In this document: positions 36,254 through 44,383 of the stretch, in pieces | Layout: every line of letters begins with the position of its first letter | Numbering within the stretch: the stretch's first letter is position 1 | From: DATBGO01 sp963785765 | GTDB lineage: Bacteria; Actinomycetota; Actinomycetes; Streptosporangiales; Streptosporangiaceae | Length of the DNA stretch: 64,000 bases | Direction of reading: 5' to 3' | Assembly: GCA_963785765.1 (NCBI GenBank) | Contig: CAWAWM010000009.1 | Location: 124,001-188,000 of the forward strand | Program-made: the position numbers and the translations under genes | Notes under the pieces: generated by a model | Database searches by the model: none | Seen by the model: the letters and a program-made list of their open reading frames with translations, nothing else | What the model was told of the DNA's origin: nothing

Positions 36254-37224
36254 ATGTGGATGCACGGTCATGATCTGGCCCTGAGCGCCGCGGCGAACTA
36301 CCGGGCGTTCGCCGCGGGGGCCCGCGGCCGCAGCCCGGCCTATGAGTCACTGGCCGAGTCGGTCGCTGAGGACGCCGCCATCCTGCGTTTTCTCGACTCG
36401 CTACCGCCGCAGAAGCGCCAGCCCAACCTGCTGTTCGCAGCCGCGCGCTACCTGCTGGGCGAGCCGGTCGACATAGCCAGGCTGCGGGCTCTGGTCAGCC
36501 AGAACCGGGCCCGGCTGGCGGGGACGATGCTGGCCAGGCGCACCCAGACCAACGAGCGGCTCGCTGCGCCACGCTGCTGCCTGCGCTCGCCCAGCTGCCG
36601 CCGCCGCTGGCGCTTATCGAGGTCGGGGCCAGCGCCGGGCTGACCCTGCTGTTCGACCGCTACTCCTACGACTACGCCGGGCACCGGATCGCTGGCCAGG
36701 ACCCGTTCGCTCCGACCCTGCGCTGTGCGCCATGCGGACCGGTACCGCTCCCGGCGCGACTGCCCGCAATCACCTGGCGGGCCGGGCTGGACCTCAATCC
36801 GCTCGACGTCACCAGCGATGACGACGTCCGCTGGCTGTCGTGCCTGGTCTGGCCCGGTGAAGGCGACCGTGAGCAGCGGCTGATGGCGGCGATCACGGCC
36901 GCGCGCCGCGACCCTCCGGTGGTGCATCGCGGCGACTTGCTGACGGACCTGCCCGCCCTGGCCGCCCAGGCCCCCGCCGGGGCCACCCTGGTGGTGTATC
37001 ACTCCGCCGTGCTGGCCTACGTCGCACCCGAGGACCGGCGGCGGTTCGCCGACACCGTCCGCGGCCTGCCGGCCGCCTGGCTGTCCAATGAGGGCCCCGG
37101 TGTCGTGCCTGGGCTGCCCGTACCGGCGCACACGGGCGCGCCGTTCATCCTCGGCCGGGACGGCCAGACACCTTTGGCGATCACCGAGGGACACGGATCC
37201 TGGCTGCACTGGCTTCCGGCGTGA
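36254..37224 (+). pseudogene. DUF2332 family protein, one frame break
   Basis: Two frames make one protein of about 323 aa. Frame one contains YRAFAAGARGRSPAYESLAESVAEDAAILRFLDSLPPQKRQPNLLFAAARYLLG and ends around RRTQTNERL. Frame two starts ARCATLLPALAQLPPPLALIEVGASAGLTLLFDRYSYDY and runs to GSWLHWLPA. One C missing at about 36557 gives TQTNEPARCATLL, the family consensus. IEVGASAGL resembles a SAM-binding loop and suggests a methyltransferase-like fold, but DUF2332 has no known function. It lies 14 bp after the amidohydrolase gene and may be the last gene of the box transcript. Confidence 0.8.
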
Positions 37225-37323
37225 TCAGGTCCGTCGATGAAGCCCGGGATCATGCGGTCGAGCGCGCGGCCAGAAAGCAAGCCAGGTCATCAGTCCAGCG
37301 GCGCCCGCACCATGAGCTTGGCG

Positions 37324-38004
37324 CTAGTGTTCCGGGCGCTGGTCGCGCCGCCTGACTCCGTAATGGCGCCGCTCCGATTCGGCGGTGACCTCGTCGAGTT
37401 CGGCCGCGGACAGGATCCTGGGCGTCCCTGAGGAACAGGCGAGCCGGTAGACCCGGGCCAGCCATTCCAGCAGCAGCGCGCGCTCGTAGGCTTCCGCGAG
37501 CGTCCTCCCGTAGGTGACCGCGCCGTGGTTCTGCAGGATTACCGCCTGCCGGCCGGTCAGTGCCGTCATCGCGGCGCTCGCCAGACCAGCCGAACCGAAC
37601 CTGGTGTACGGCGCGACCCGGACCGGACCGCCGAGACCGGTAATGGCGTAGTGAATCGCGGGCAGCTCGTCGCAGGTCGATGACAGCGCGACCACTTCCG
37701 GCGAGTGCGTGTGCACGACCGCCGCCGCGCCGGTCGCCGCGTAGACCGCCAGGTGCATCGGCGTCTCAGAGGAGGGCTCCTCGACGGCGTCGAGTTCGGC
37801 CCCCGCGAGCGTCAGCACGCAGATGTCGGCCGGCTCCAGTTCGCGGTAGCTGACGCCGGATGGCGTGATGGCCACCACGTCGCCGACCCGCACGCTGATA
37901 TTGCCTGCGCTGCCGATGGCCAGCCTGTCGTCAAGCAACCTGGTGCTGTAGCTGACCAGCTGCTCGCGGGCGACGCGCAGCGCGCCTGGATCTCGGACTG
38001 CCAT
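37324..38004 (-). CDS. Class II aldolase/adducin family protein
   Basis: 226 aa. The zinc site is visible in VVHTHSPEVVALS and QNHGAVTYGRTLAEAYERAL; GSAGNISVRVGDVVAITPSGVSY is the phosphate-binding N-terminal part. This matches L-fuculose/L-ribulose-5-phosphate aldolase-epimerases. Substrate is not predictable. ATG 38004 lies 9 nt after a TAGCAT box, so the leader is probably very short. It is divergent from the VOC gene and stands alone on its strand. Confidence 0.84.
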   Translation of the reverse strand: MAVRDPGALRVAREQLVSYSTRLLDDRLAIGSAGNISVRVGDVVAITPSGVSYRELEPADICVLTLAGAELDAVEEPSSETPMHLAVYAATGAAAVVHTHSPEVVALSSTCDELPAIHYAITGLGGPVRVAPYTRFGSAGLASAAMTALTGRQAVILQNHGAVTYGRTLAEAYERALLLEWLARVYRLACSSGTPRILSAAELDEVTAESERRHYGVRRRDQRPEH

Positions 38005-38120
38005 GAAACCAGGATGCTAGACGAGCACCCGGCGTCGGGCCGCGTGCAGGCGCGCGAAAGGCAGCCGGGACCGTCGGCCATAATGTCTTGATACCGAGAT
38101 AACTATCGTAGGAGTCCGGG

Positions 38121-38510
38121 TTGATCCATCATGTGCTGCTGGCCTGCCCGCCAGGTAGCGAGCCTGCGCTGCGCGAGTTCTACAGCGGGGTGCTGGGCCT
38201 GGCCGAGATCACCAAGCCGCCCGCGCTCGCCGCCCGGGGCGGCTGCTGGTTCCGTGGCCACGGTATCGAGCTGCACCTGGGCGTCGAGCGCGACTTCCGG
38301 CCGGCCCGCAAGGCCCATCCCGGGCTGCTGGTCACCGATATCGACGCCTGGGCGAGCCGGCTGCGCGGCGCCGGGTACCCGGTGCTGTTCGACGAGGAGT
38401 TCCCCGGGATGCGCCGCTTCTACAGCGCGGACCCGCACGGCAACCGCCTGGAGTTCCTCCAGCCCATCGAGGCTGGCTGCGACCGCGCGCCCGGCGGCCT
38501 GCCCCGATGA
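38121..38510 (+). CDS. VOC (glyoxalase/bleomycin-resistance fold) family protein
   Basis: 129-aa single VOC domain: IHHVLLACPPGSEPALREFYSGVLGLAEI, WFRGHGIELHLGVE, HPGLLVTDIDAWASRLRGAG and RRFYSADPHGNRLEFLQP. The metal-ligand positions (His in IHHV, His/Glu in GIELHLG, Glu in RLEF) are kept. The start is TTG 38121, supported by GTAGGAG 6 nt upstream. The stop overlaps the methyltransferase ATG (ATGA). The activity could be isomerase, dioxygenase or resistance binding; nothing here decides it. Confidence 0.8.
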   Translation: MIHHVLLACPPGSEPALREFYSGVLGLAEITKPPALAARGGCWFRGHGIELHLGVERDFRPARKAHPGLLVTDIDAWASRLRGAGYPVLFDEEFPGMRRFYSADPHGNRLEFLQPIEAGCDRAPGGLPR

Positions 38511-39334
38511 CGGCGGCCGAGCCGGGCGACGCTCGCGCGCCGCGGCGGGCTAACGTGACGAGCGTGGCTGACCGTACCGAACGTGCGCTGTCCTTCGGGG
38601 AGATCGCCGATGATTACGACCGGCTGCGTCCCGGGCCGCCGGAAGCGGCGATCGACTGGCTGCTGCCCGCGCACTGCCAGGTCGCGATCGACGTGGGCGC
38701 GGGTACCGGCCTGCTGACCCGGGCGCTGGCCCGCAGGGTGGCGCGGGTCATCGCGGTCGAGCCCGATGAGCGGATGGCCGCCGTGCTGCGGGCCCGCTCG
38801 CCAGGCGTCCGCGTCCTGTCCGGCAGCGGCGAGGCGATCCCGGTACCCGACGCGAGTGCCGATGGCGTGTTCGTGTCATCGGCATGGCACTGGATGGATC
38901 CCGGGCGCGCCGCCGGTGAGATCGGGCGGGTGCTGCGGGACGGCGGCCGTTTCGGGGTGATCTGGACCAGCCTGGACCGCCACGCCGACTGGCTGCGTGA
39001 GCTTCGCCGCCCGGCCCGGCGGCCCGCTGGCGAGGCGGCGGCCGACCAGGCGGCGAGGGAGCGCGCCGGTCACCATGAGGTCAGGCTGCCCGAGGCGGCG
39101 CCGTTCGGCCATATCGCCACCACCTCGGTCACGTTCACCCGGACCATGGCGATCGGTGACGTGGTAGACCTGCAGGCCACCTACAGCATGGAAATCACCG
39201 CCAGTCCCGCCGACCGGGCCGCCGGGCTGGCCCGCGCCCGGGCCGCGCTGCAGGAGCGATTCCCCGGAGCCGACGAGATCGAGATACCGCTGCGGGCCAG
39301 GTGCTGGCGCGCAGACCGGCTCCCCCGGCGTTGA
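38507..39334 (+). CDS. Class I SAM-dependent methyltransferase
   Basis: 275 aa. SFGEIADDYDRLRPGPPEAAIDWLLP is the usual start of this group. Motif I VAIDVGAGTGLLTRALARR, acidic loop VIAVEPDERMAAVL, VRVLSGSGEAIPVPDASADGVFVSSAWHWMD and a post-motif FGVIWTSLDR complete the Rossmann domain. The C-terminal helices (TTSVTFTRTMAIGDVVDLQATYS) match actinobacterial small-molecule methyltransferases. The ATG overlaps the VOC stop. Target unknown. Confidence 0.84.
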   Translation: MTAAEPGDARAPRRANVTSVADRTERALSFGEIADDYDRLRPGPPEAAIDWLLPAHCQVAIDVGAGTGLLTRALARRVARVIAVEPDERMAAVLRARSPGVRVLSGSGEAIPVPDASADGVFVSSAWHWMDPGRAAGEIGRVLRDGGRFGVIWTSLDRHADWLRELRRPARRPAGEAAADQAARERAGHHEVRLPEAAPFGHIATTSVTFTRTMAIGDVVDLQATYSMEITASPADRAAGLARARAALQERFPGADEIEIPLRARCWRADRLPRR

Positions 39335-39368
39335 CCGGCTTGCTGATCTGGTTCTAGCTTGACCTCAA
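39331..39368 (+). promoter_or_regulatory. Leaderless promoter inside the methyltransferase 3' end
   Basis: TTGACC (39331-39336) overlaps the methyltransferase stop. After an 18-bp spacer comes TAGCTT (39355-39360), then 7 nt to ATG 39368. This makes ATG 39368 rather than the in-frame TTG 39359 the likely start. Confidence 0.6.
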
Positions 39369-40624
39369 TGAGCCACTTCATCGCTGACCAGCCCGTCCCT
39401 GACCGGCTACCGGGAACGGCGGGGCAGCCAGGCTGGGTCGCGGACGCCCGGGCCAGGTTCAGCTCGCTGGCCGGCGACTTCGTCTTCCTCGACGCGCCCG
39501 GCGGGACCCAGACTCCCGACGAGGTCGCGGCGGCGGTCGCCCGCGTCTACCGCGAGGCGAGCGGCAACCTGGGTGCTCCCTACGCCACCAGCCGGCGGCT
39601 CGAGACGCTGGTCGATGACGCCCGCGCGGCCTCCGCCCGGTTTCTCGGCTGCTTCCCCGAAGAGATCATCTTCGGAGCCAGCATGACCACGCTCAACTAC
39701 ATGCTCAGCCGGACGCTCGGCCGCGAGCTGCGGCCCGGCGACGAGGTGGTGGTCACCAGGCTCGATCACGACGCGAACGTGGCGCCCTGGCTCGACCTGG
39801 CCCGCGACCTCGGCCTCCAGGTCCGGCTGGCCGATGTGCACCCGGATACCACCCTGGACCTCGCCGACCTGGAACGGCAGCTCGGGCCGAAGACCAGGGT
39901 GGTGGCGTTCCCGTGGGCCTCCAATGCGGTGGGCACGGTGGTGGACGCCCGCGCGGTGTGCGACCTCGCCCACCAGGCCGGGGCGCTGGCCTGGGTCGAC
40001 GCGGTCCAGTACGCACCGCATGAGCCGATCGATGTGCGCACGATCGGCGCCGACGTGCTGCTGTGCTCGGCCTACAAGTTCTGCGGGCCGCATCTGGGCA
40101 TCGGCTACGGCCGGCGCGACCTGCTCGAATCGTGGCAGCCTTACAAGGCCAGGCCCGCCCCCATGGAACCGGCCTGCCGCCGCTTTGAGACCGGCACCCT
40201 GCCGTACGAGCTGCTCGGCGGGTTGCTGGCCGCCTTCGGCTACCTGGACAGCCTGGGCGGCGCGGCCGGGCTGGCCGGGTGGGAACGGCAGCTCGGCGAA
40301 CGGCTCCTGGCCGGGCTGCCGCGCAGCGCCAGGCTGTACGGCCGCTCCGCGATGGCCGGCCGGGTTCCGACCTTCCTGCTCAACTTCCCCGGTATTTCCT
40401 CCGCAACGGTCAGTACCGAGCTGGCCGACCTCGGCTTCGGCATCTGGAGCGGCGGCAACTATTACGCCCCCGGCCTGCATGACCGGATCGCGTGGGGCGA
40501 AGCCCTGCGGATCGGCCTGGCGCATTACAACACCCTGGATGAAATCGACAGGTTCAACGAGGCGCTCACCAGCGTGGCGGCGCGCGCGGCCGCGCGGCCC
40601 CGGTCCCCGGACGGACCGTGGTGA
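39368..40624 (+). CDS. Cysteine desulfurase-like class V aminotransferase
   Basis: 418-aa PLP enzyme of the SufS-like group. FVFLDAPGGTQTPDEVAAAVARVYREASGNLGAPY, EEIIFGASMTTLNYMLSR, VVTRLDHDANVAPWL, VAFPWASNAVGTVVD, WVDAVQYAPHEPID and LLCSAYKFCGPHLGIGYG (PLP lysine) define it. The C-terminal half lacks the catalytic cysteine loop of true desulfurases, as is usual for this subfamily, whose substrates are unknown. A leaderless promoter serves it. Its stop overlaps the GTG of the cupin gene. Confidence 0.82.
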   Translation: MSHFIADQPVPDRLPGTAGQPGWVADARARFSSLAGDFVFLDAPGGTQTPDEVAAAVARVYREASGNLGAPYATSRRLETLVDDARAASARFLGCFPEEIIFGASMTTLNYMLSRTLGRELRPGDEVVVTRLDHDANVAPWLDLARDLGLQVRLADVHPDTTLDLADLERQLGPKTRVVAFPWASNAVGTVVDARAVCDLAHQAGALAWVDAVQYAPHEPIDVRTIGADVLLCSAYKFCGPHLGIGYGRRDLLESWQPYKARPAPMEPACRRFETGTLPYELLGGLLAAFGYLDSLGGAAGLAGWERQLGERLLAGLPRSARLYGRSAMAGRVPTFLLNFPGISSATVSTELADLGFGIWSGGNYYAPGLHDRIAWGEALRIGLAHYNTLDEIDRFNEALTSVAARAAARPRSPDGPW

Positions 40625-41342
40625 CCTCCGGGGCTCTCGTCCAGGCCGCCGACGTGCCCGCCGGATGCAGCGCACCGGGGACAGCGGTCCGGAACCTGCT
40701 GGTCACCGGGCCTGGCCTGCGCGGCTAGCCAGGCGGCTGGTGGACGTCTCGTCCGGCTCGTGTTTCGACGGCACCGCCGGGCCCGGCGGCGAGCTGTGGT
40801 TCGTGATCGCCGGGGCCGGCCAGTTCGTCATCGCGGGCCAGCCTGGCCTGCCCGTCTCCGCCGACCTGGCGCTGCGGATCCCGCCGGGCGCCCGGTACCG
40901 GCTGCGCGCGGATGGCCCGGCTGACCTGCATATCGACGCGGTCACGCTGCCCGCCGCCGGTGCCGCGAGCGCCCGTTCAGAAACCGCTCAGGCCGTCGCG
41001 CGCGACCTGCGCGACTGCCCGGTCGAGACGACCGGCGACCGCAGGTTCCGGGTGCTGTTCGGGCCCGGCCGGGGCTGCGCGGTGGCCACCCAGTTCGTCG
41101 GCGAGATCCCGCCCGGCCGCGCGCCTGAGCACAGCCATCCCTACGACGAGCTGGTGCTGATCCTGTCCGGTGCGGGCGTGCTGCACACCGGCGGCGGGGC
41201 TCACCCGATCCGGGCCGGAAGCTGCGCACACCTGCCGCCCGGACTGCGGCACTGCCTCGAGAACACCGGTCCGGCCACGCTGCGTGTGCTGGGCGTGTTT
41301 CATCCCGCCGATAGCCCGGCCGCCAAGAACGACCCGGATTAA
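40621..41342 (+). pseudogene. Two-domain cupin protein, one frame break near the N-terminus
   Basis: Frame one from GTG 40621 reads TSGALVQAADVPAGCSAPGTAVRNLLVTGPGLRG and stops; frame two resumes at RLARRLVDVSSGSCFDGTAGPGGELWFVIAGAGQFVIAG. One C missing at about 40721 joins them into about 240 aa. The first cupin is partial. The second (EHSHPYDELVLILSGAGVLHTGGGAHPIRAGSCAHLPPGLRHCLENTG) keeps the HxH...E...H metal ligands. The GTG overlaps the aminotransferase stop, so the two are coupled. Function is unknown; the partner suggests amino-acid or sulfur metabolism. Confidence 0.75.
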
Positions 41343-41360
41343 TCCGGCCGCCCGGGGGCG

Positions 41361-41472
41361 GTGCTCGACGCTCCGGTCGTCGTCGCGACGACGACCGGCC
41401 GGATGCTGCGCGACGGATTCATCGTCGGAGTGTCCAGCCCGAAGGCGATCGTGTTCTTGGCCGCGGTCAGGT
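41361..41472 (+). pseudogene. Remnant of a LysE/RhtB-type exporter
   Basis: About 37 codons read ATTTGRMLRDGFIVGVSSPKAIVFLAAV, matching the GFxxxxxNPKAxxFF signature of LysE/RhtB amino-acid exporters. The rest of the gene (about 200 aa) is absent on both sides. The fragment is wedged between the cupin gene and the convergent amidohydrolase, and its downstream part runs into the latter. It looks like a decay product. Confidence 0.55.
41373..41398. terminator. 26-bp perfect palindrome between convergent genes
   Basis: CCGGTCGTCGTCG is followed directly by its reverse complement. As RNA it would give an 11-bp stem with a 4-nt loop in either direction. It sits 30 bp after the cupin stop and 68 bp from the 3' end of the convergent amidohydrolase, so it is likely a bidirectional terminator without a U-tract. 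Confidence 0.55.
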
Positions 41473-42474
41473 GCGATGGCGACCGAGCCTGGCGGTTGCC
41501 TCCGCTACGTCCATGCCATGCAGCCGGAGCAGGTTCTCGCCGAGGATCTTCCGCTTGGCCTGATCGGTCAGCTGCGGATACCCGTACCCGGCGCAGAGGT
41601 CCTCGGGAATCTGGAAGTCCATGAAGGCCCGCAGCGCCCACTGCGGGTGGAAGATCGGCGCCTCCGAACCGTAGATGATCTTGTCCTCACCGCACCAGAA
41701 CAGCAGTTTCCCGAGGATCTCCGCGAACATCCGCGGCGCGCGGACCAGGAAGTTGATGGTCGCGGCCAGCGAGGCGTACAGGTTCGGGTACCGGATCAGC
41801 TGCCAGCAGGTCTCGTCTAGGAACGGCAGCCCGACGTGGAAGATCACGAAGTTGATGTCGGGGAAATTGGCCGCGGCGCCGTCCATGTCCCAGGTCTGGG
41901 TGTGCTCGATCGGCTGCGGGCCCAGCGGGACGCCCTTGTGCACGCCGATCAGGTTGACGCCCAGTTCCTGGGCCTTCTCGAAGACCGGGAACGCGATCTG
42001 CGGGTCGTCCATCCGCCACGGGAAGGGCGTTCCGTAGTCGTAGCGCACGTTGTAGAACTTGAACGCCCGGGCGCCGAACTCACCGACCTGCCGCTCCATC
42101 AGGTCCAGCGCCTTGCGGCCTTCCAGCGGGTTCACCGAGCCCCAGAAGATCGTCCGGTCCGGGTCCCGGCTGGCCAGATCGGCGCATTCCTGCCACGGCG
42201 ACAGGCCGTCCTTGAACAGGTCGGTCAGCGGCAGCGGCATCGCCACCAGCATGTCGGTATCGGACTCCTCGTAGACCATCTGCCTGATGTCGGACGCGGT
42301 CCATTGCCGCAGGAACTCTTCGGGCGGCAGCTTCGGCTCGGCGTCCGGGGTCAGCGCGTTGTGAAACGCGTAGAGGTGATTGGAGAACATCTCGCCCGGG
42401 CTGCCGAACGCGTTCTTCTGCTCGAAGTTGAAGACGTGCGCGACGCAGTCGAAGACGAAGGCGTCATCGATCAT
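41467..42474 (-). CDS. Amidohydrolase family 2 protein (monooxygenase-cluster type)
   Basis: 335 aa. FVFDCVAHVFNFEQ near the N-terminus takes the place of the usual HxH metal motif. FWGSVNPLEGRKALDLMERQVGEFGARAFKFYNVRYDYG, GVNLIGVHKGVPLGPQP, NFVIFHVGLPFLDETCWQLIRYPNLYASLAATINFLVRAP and KIIYGSEAPIFHPQWALRAFMDFQIPEDL follow. This subtype is, to my knowledge, encoded with binuclear-iron alkane/propane monooxygenases in Mycobacterium and Rhodococcus, next to a DUF59 protein and a chaperonin. Here only the DUF59 partner is present, overlapping by 4 bp. Catalysis is uncertain because the first metal motif is altered. Confidence 0.78.
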   Translation of the reverse strand: MIDDAFVFDCVAHVFNFEQKNAFGSPGEMFSNHLYAFHNALTPDAEPKLPPEEFLRQWTASDIRQMVYEESDTDMLVAMPLPLTDLFKDGLSPWQECADLASRDPDRTIFWGSVNPLEGRKALDLMERQVGEFGARAFKFYNVRYDYGTPFPWRMDDPQIAFPVFEKAQELGVNLIGVHKGVPLGPQPIEHTQTWDMDGAAANFPDINFVIFHVGLPFLDETCWQLIRYPNLYASLAATINFLVRAPRMFAEILGKLLFWCGEDKIIYGSEAPIFHPQWALRAFMDFQIPEDLCAGYGYPQLTDQAKRKILGENLLRLHGMDVAEATARLGRHRT

Positions 42475-42854
42475 GGCGGATCACCTTTCCCGGGCTGGTG
42501 AGCGGCTACGTAGGCGTCCCGGTCGGGCACCTGCGCGGGGGCGGGCAGGAATCGCAGCAGGCTCGCGGCCCGCGCGGACAGCCGGGCCGTCGTCCACGCC
42601 TCGTCCCAGACGATCTGGACGTCCGCGGTGTCTACCCCGGGCTGGGCCTGGAGCCGGTCCTGAATCTCGGTGAGGACCCGGGAGGCGAATGGGCACCAGC
42701 CGGAGGTCAGCAGGATCTCGACGCTGACCTGGCCGGCCGCACAGCGCACCGAGCGCACCAGCCCCATGTCGACGACTGAGATGCCCTTCTCGCGGCAGCA
42801 CGGGTCGTAGACATCCCTGAGCGCGTCGAGTGCCCACTGCGGAACCTCGGACAT
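42471..42854 (-). CDS. DUF59/MIP18-type metal-sulfur cluster assembly protein
   Basis: 127 aa. The domain shows ALDALRDVYDPCCREKGISVVDMGLVRSVRC and VSVEILLTSGWCPFASRVLTEIQDRL, matching DUF59 (SufT/PaaD-like) with a cysteine in the TSGWCP loop. The DPCC pair is unusual because the common form is DPE. The C-terminal part (IVWDEAWTTARLSARAASLLRFL) is short. ATG 42854 starts SEVPQWALDAL, the natural N-terminus; an upstream GTG at 42905 is less likely. The stop overlaps the amidohydrolase ATG. It probably matures an iron protein, possibly a diiron oxygenase. Confidence 0.78.
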   Translation of the reverse strand: MSEVPQWALDALRDVYDPCCREKGISVVDMGLVRSVRCAAGQVSVEILLTSGWCPFASRVLTEIQDRLQAQPGVDTADVQIVWDEAWTTARLSARAASLLRFLPAPAQVPDRDAYVAAHQPGKGDPP

Positions 42855-43003
42855 GAGGCCATCGTCAGCCCGTGCCCCGCGGGCTGGTACCCCCGGAAAT
42901 TTCACATGCTGAATGACGGCCGGGTGCCAGCCGCCCGTGCGGCCAGCCGGACCGCGGCCGCCTGCCGGTTCCCTGGCGGCGTCTGGCGGGGGATGCTTGA
43001 CAG

Positions 43004-43312
43004 GTGAGACGCACCGGCAGCGATGCCGAGCCCACCGATCTCATCCGCAGCGTGTCCCGGGCCCTGCGGATCATGGAGGAGGTGTCGCGGTCCTCGCGTC
43101 CGCTGCCGGTGAAGGTCATCGCGCGGCGCTGCGAGCTGCACCTGTCGACGGCTTATCACCTGGTCCGGACGCTGTGCTACGAGGGCTACCTGGTCCGGCT
43201 GCCGGACGGCGGGTACGTGGCGGGCTCGGGGGTCGCCGAGCGATTCCAGGTCAGCGCCAGCGCCCGTCCGGTGGGCTCAGTTCTGCAGCGGCAACAGCTC
43301 GGCGGTGAATGA
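43004..43312 (+). pseudogene. IclR-family regulator reduced to its DNA-binding domain
   Basis: 102 aa. DLIRSVSRALRIMEEVSRSSRPLPVKVIARRCELHLSTAYHLVRTLCYEGYLVRLPDGGYVAGSGV is a complete IclR winged helix, but the roughly 170-residue effector domain is missing. The frame ends within the 3' end of the convergent LLM gene, and the opposite strand beyond is solid coding, so a simple frame break cannot explain it. It may be a truncated remnant. A stand-alone DNA-binding protein is less likely. Confidence 0.68.
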
Positions 43313-44158
43313 GTCGAGGAACTGATCGAGATCGCCGCCAGGTCCGGCGGGCCTGATCACGAACTTGGACAGGCCCGCGGCGATGTACTCCTCGACCAAC
43401 GCGCGGGCGGCGGGCCAGCTGTCCGCCGCGAAACTGGCCGGGTCGGCGTCCGGGCGCCGCTGCCTGATCGCCCCGATCAGTCCCGGCGGCAGGCCGTCGG
43501 GGCCGACGGCCAGGCTGATCCCGAAGTGATCTGCTTCGACCTCGCGGCCCGCTTCGGCGGCCGCGGCCTGGATGGCCTGCCGCCCGGCACGGGCCTCGGC
43601 CGGGGTGATGAAGCTGGCTAGCCAGCCGTCGCCGAGTCGGCCCACCCGCCGGAGCGCGCCCGGTGCGCTGCCGCCTAGCCAGATGTCGAGCGGCTTGGCG
43701 GGCAGCGGCCCGACGCTGGCGCCGTCGACTGTGAAGAACTCGCCAGCGAACGAGACCGTCTCCTGGCGCAGCAGCAGCCGCAGCAGTTCCAGCGACTCAT
43801 CGAACACCGCGGCGCGACGGCCGGGCGGAACCGGGAACATCGGCAGCTCCCCCGGCCGGGCCGGTTTCAGGCCGAAGACCGGCAGCACCCGGCGGGGGGC
43901 AAGTCCGGCCAGCGAGGCCAACTGCTTGGCCACCAGGACCGGATGCCGTCCCGGCAGCACCGCGACGCCGGTACCGACCTTCAGCCGCGCCGTCCTGGCC
44001 AAGGCGTAGGTCATCCCGATGAACGGCTCCATCAGCGGCCCGAACACCATTTCCGACAGCCACAGCGAATCAATGCCGGTCGCTTCGAGGCGGTCGACCG
44101 CGGCCCCGAAGCCCGCCGGGCTGCCGCTCGTGGCCCCGAGCGAAATGCCGATCCTCAC
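43277..44158 (-). CDS. LLM-class F420-dependent oxidoreductase
   Basis: 293 aa from GTG 44158, which has GGAG 8 nt upstream; ATG 44179 is an alternative. VRIGISLGATSGSPAGFGAAVDRLEATGIDSLWLSEMV, LKVGTGVAVLPGRHPVLVAKQLASL, VLPVFGLKPARPGELP and IWLGGSAPGALRRVGRLGDGWLAS match F420-type luciferase-like oxidoreductases (methylene-H4MPT reductase/FGD fold). Substrate unknown. Its 3' end overlaps the truncated IclR frame by 36 bp on the other strand. The 200 bp upstream, towards padR, include a short coding-like stretch around 44230-44350 that I could not assign. Confidence 0.83.
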   Translation of the reverse strand: MRIGISLGATSGSPAGFGAAVDRLEATGIDSLWLSEMVFGPLMEPFIGMTYALARTARLKVGTGVAVLPGRHPVLVAKQLASLAGLAPRRVLPVFGLKPARPGELPMFPVPPGRRAAVFDESLELLRLLLRQETVSFAGEFFTVDGASVGPLPAKPLDIWLGGSAPGALRRVGRLGDGWLASFITPAEARAGRQAIQAAAAEAGREVEADHFGISLAVGPDGLPPGLIGAIRQRRPDADPASFAADSWPAARALVEEYIAAGLSKFVIRPAGPGGDLDQFLDSFTAELLPLQN

Positions 44159-44332
44159 CTTCAGTGCTCCATCCGACATTCCTCTATCCGATCACGCTTT
44201 CGGCGGGTATGCGCGATCAGCATGCGCTCCGGGGCGCACGCCCGCGCAGAAGCAGGCGCTGGACCGGCGGATCGGCGAACTCGCCCGCAGGTACGCGGGC
44301 GCCGAGCCGCGCAACCTGTTCGCCACGACCAG

Positions 44333-44361
44333 GTCGAGTAGAGTACTCTGAGTCGAGTACT
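44333..44361 (+). promoter_or_regulatory. PadR operator upstream of padR-drrAB
   Basis: AGTACTC-N6-GAGTACT (44342-44361) is a perfect dyad, and GTCGAGTA occurs twice as a direct repeat 19 bp apart (44333 and 44352). It ends 22 bp before ATG 44384. PadR proteins of exporter operons usually repress their own promoter through such sites. Confidence 0.6.
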
Positions 44362-44383
44362 TGATGCTGAGGAGGAGGTTCCC

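Noticed and set aside
36254..37224. Two separate small genes instead of one DUF2332
   Set aside because: The two frames meet exactly at the family signature TQTNEP-RCATLL, so one broken gene is the simpler reading.
44230..44351. Possible gene fragment reading ALDRRIGELARRYAGAEPRNL upstream of padR
   Set aside because: No start, no recognised family; overlaps the PadR operator region.
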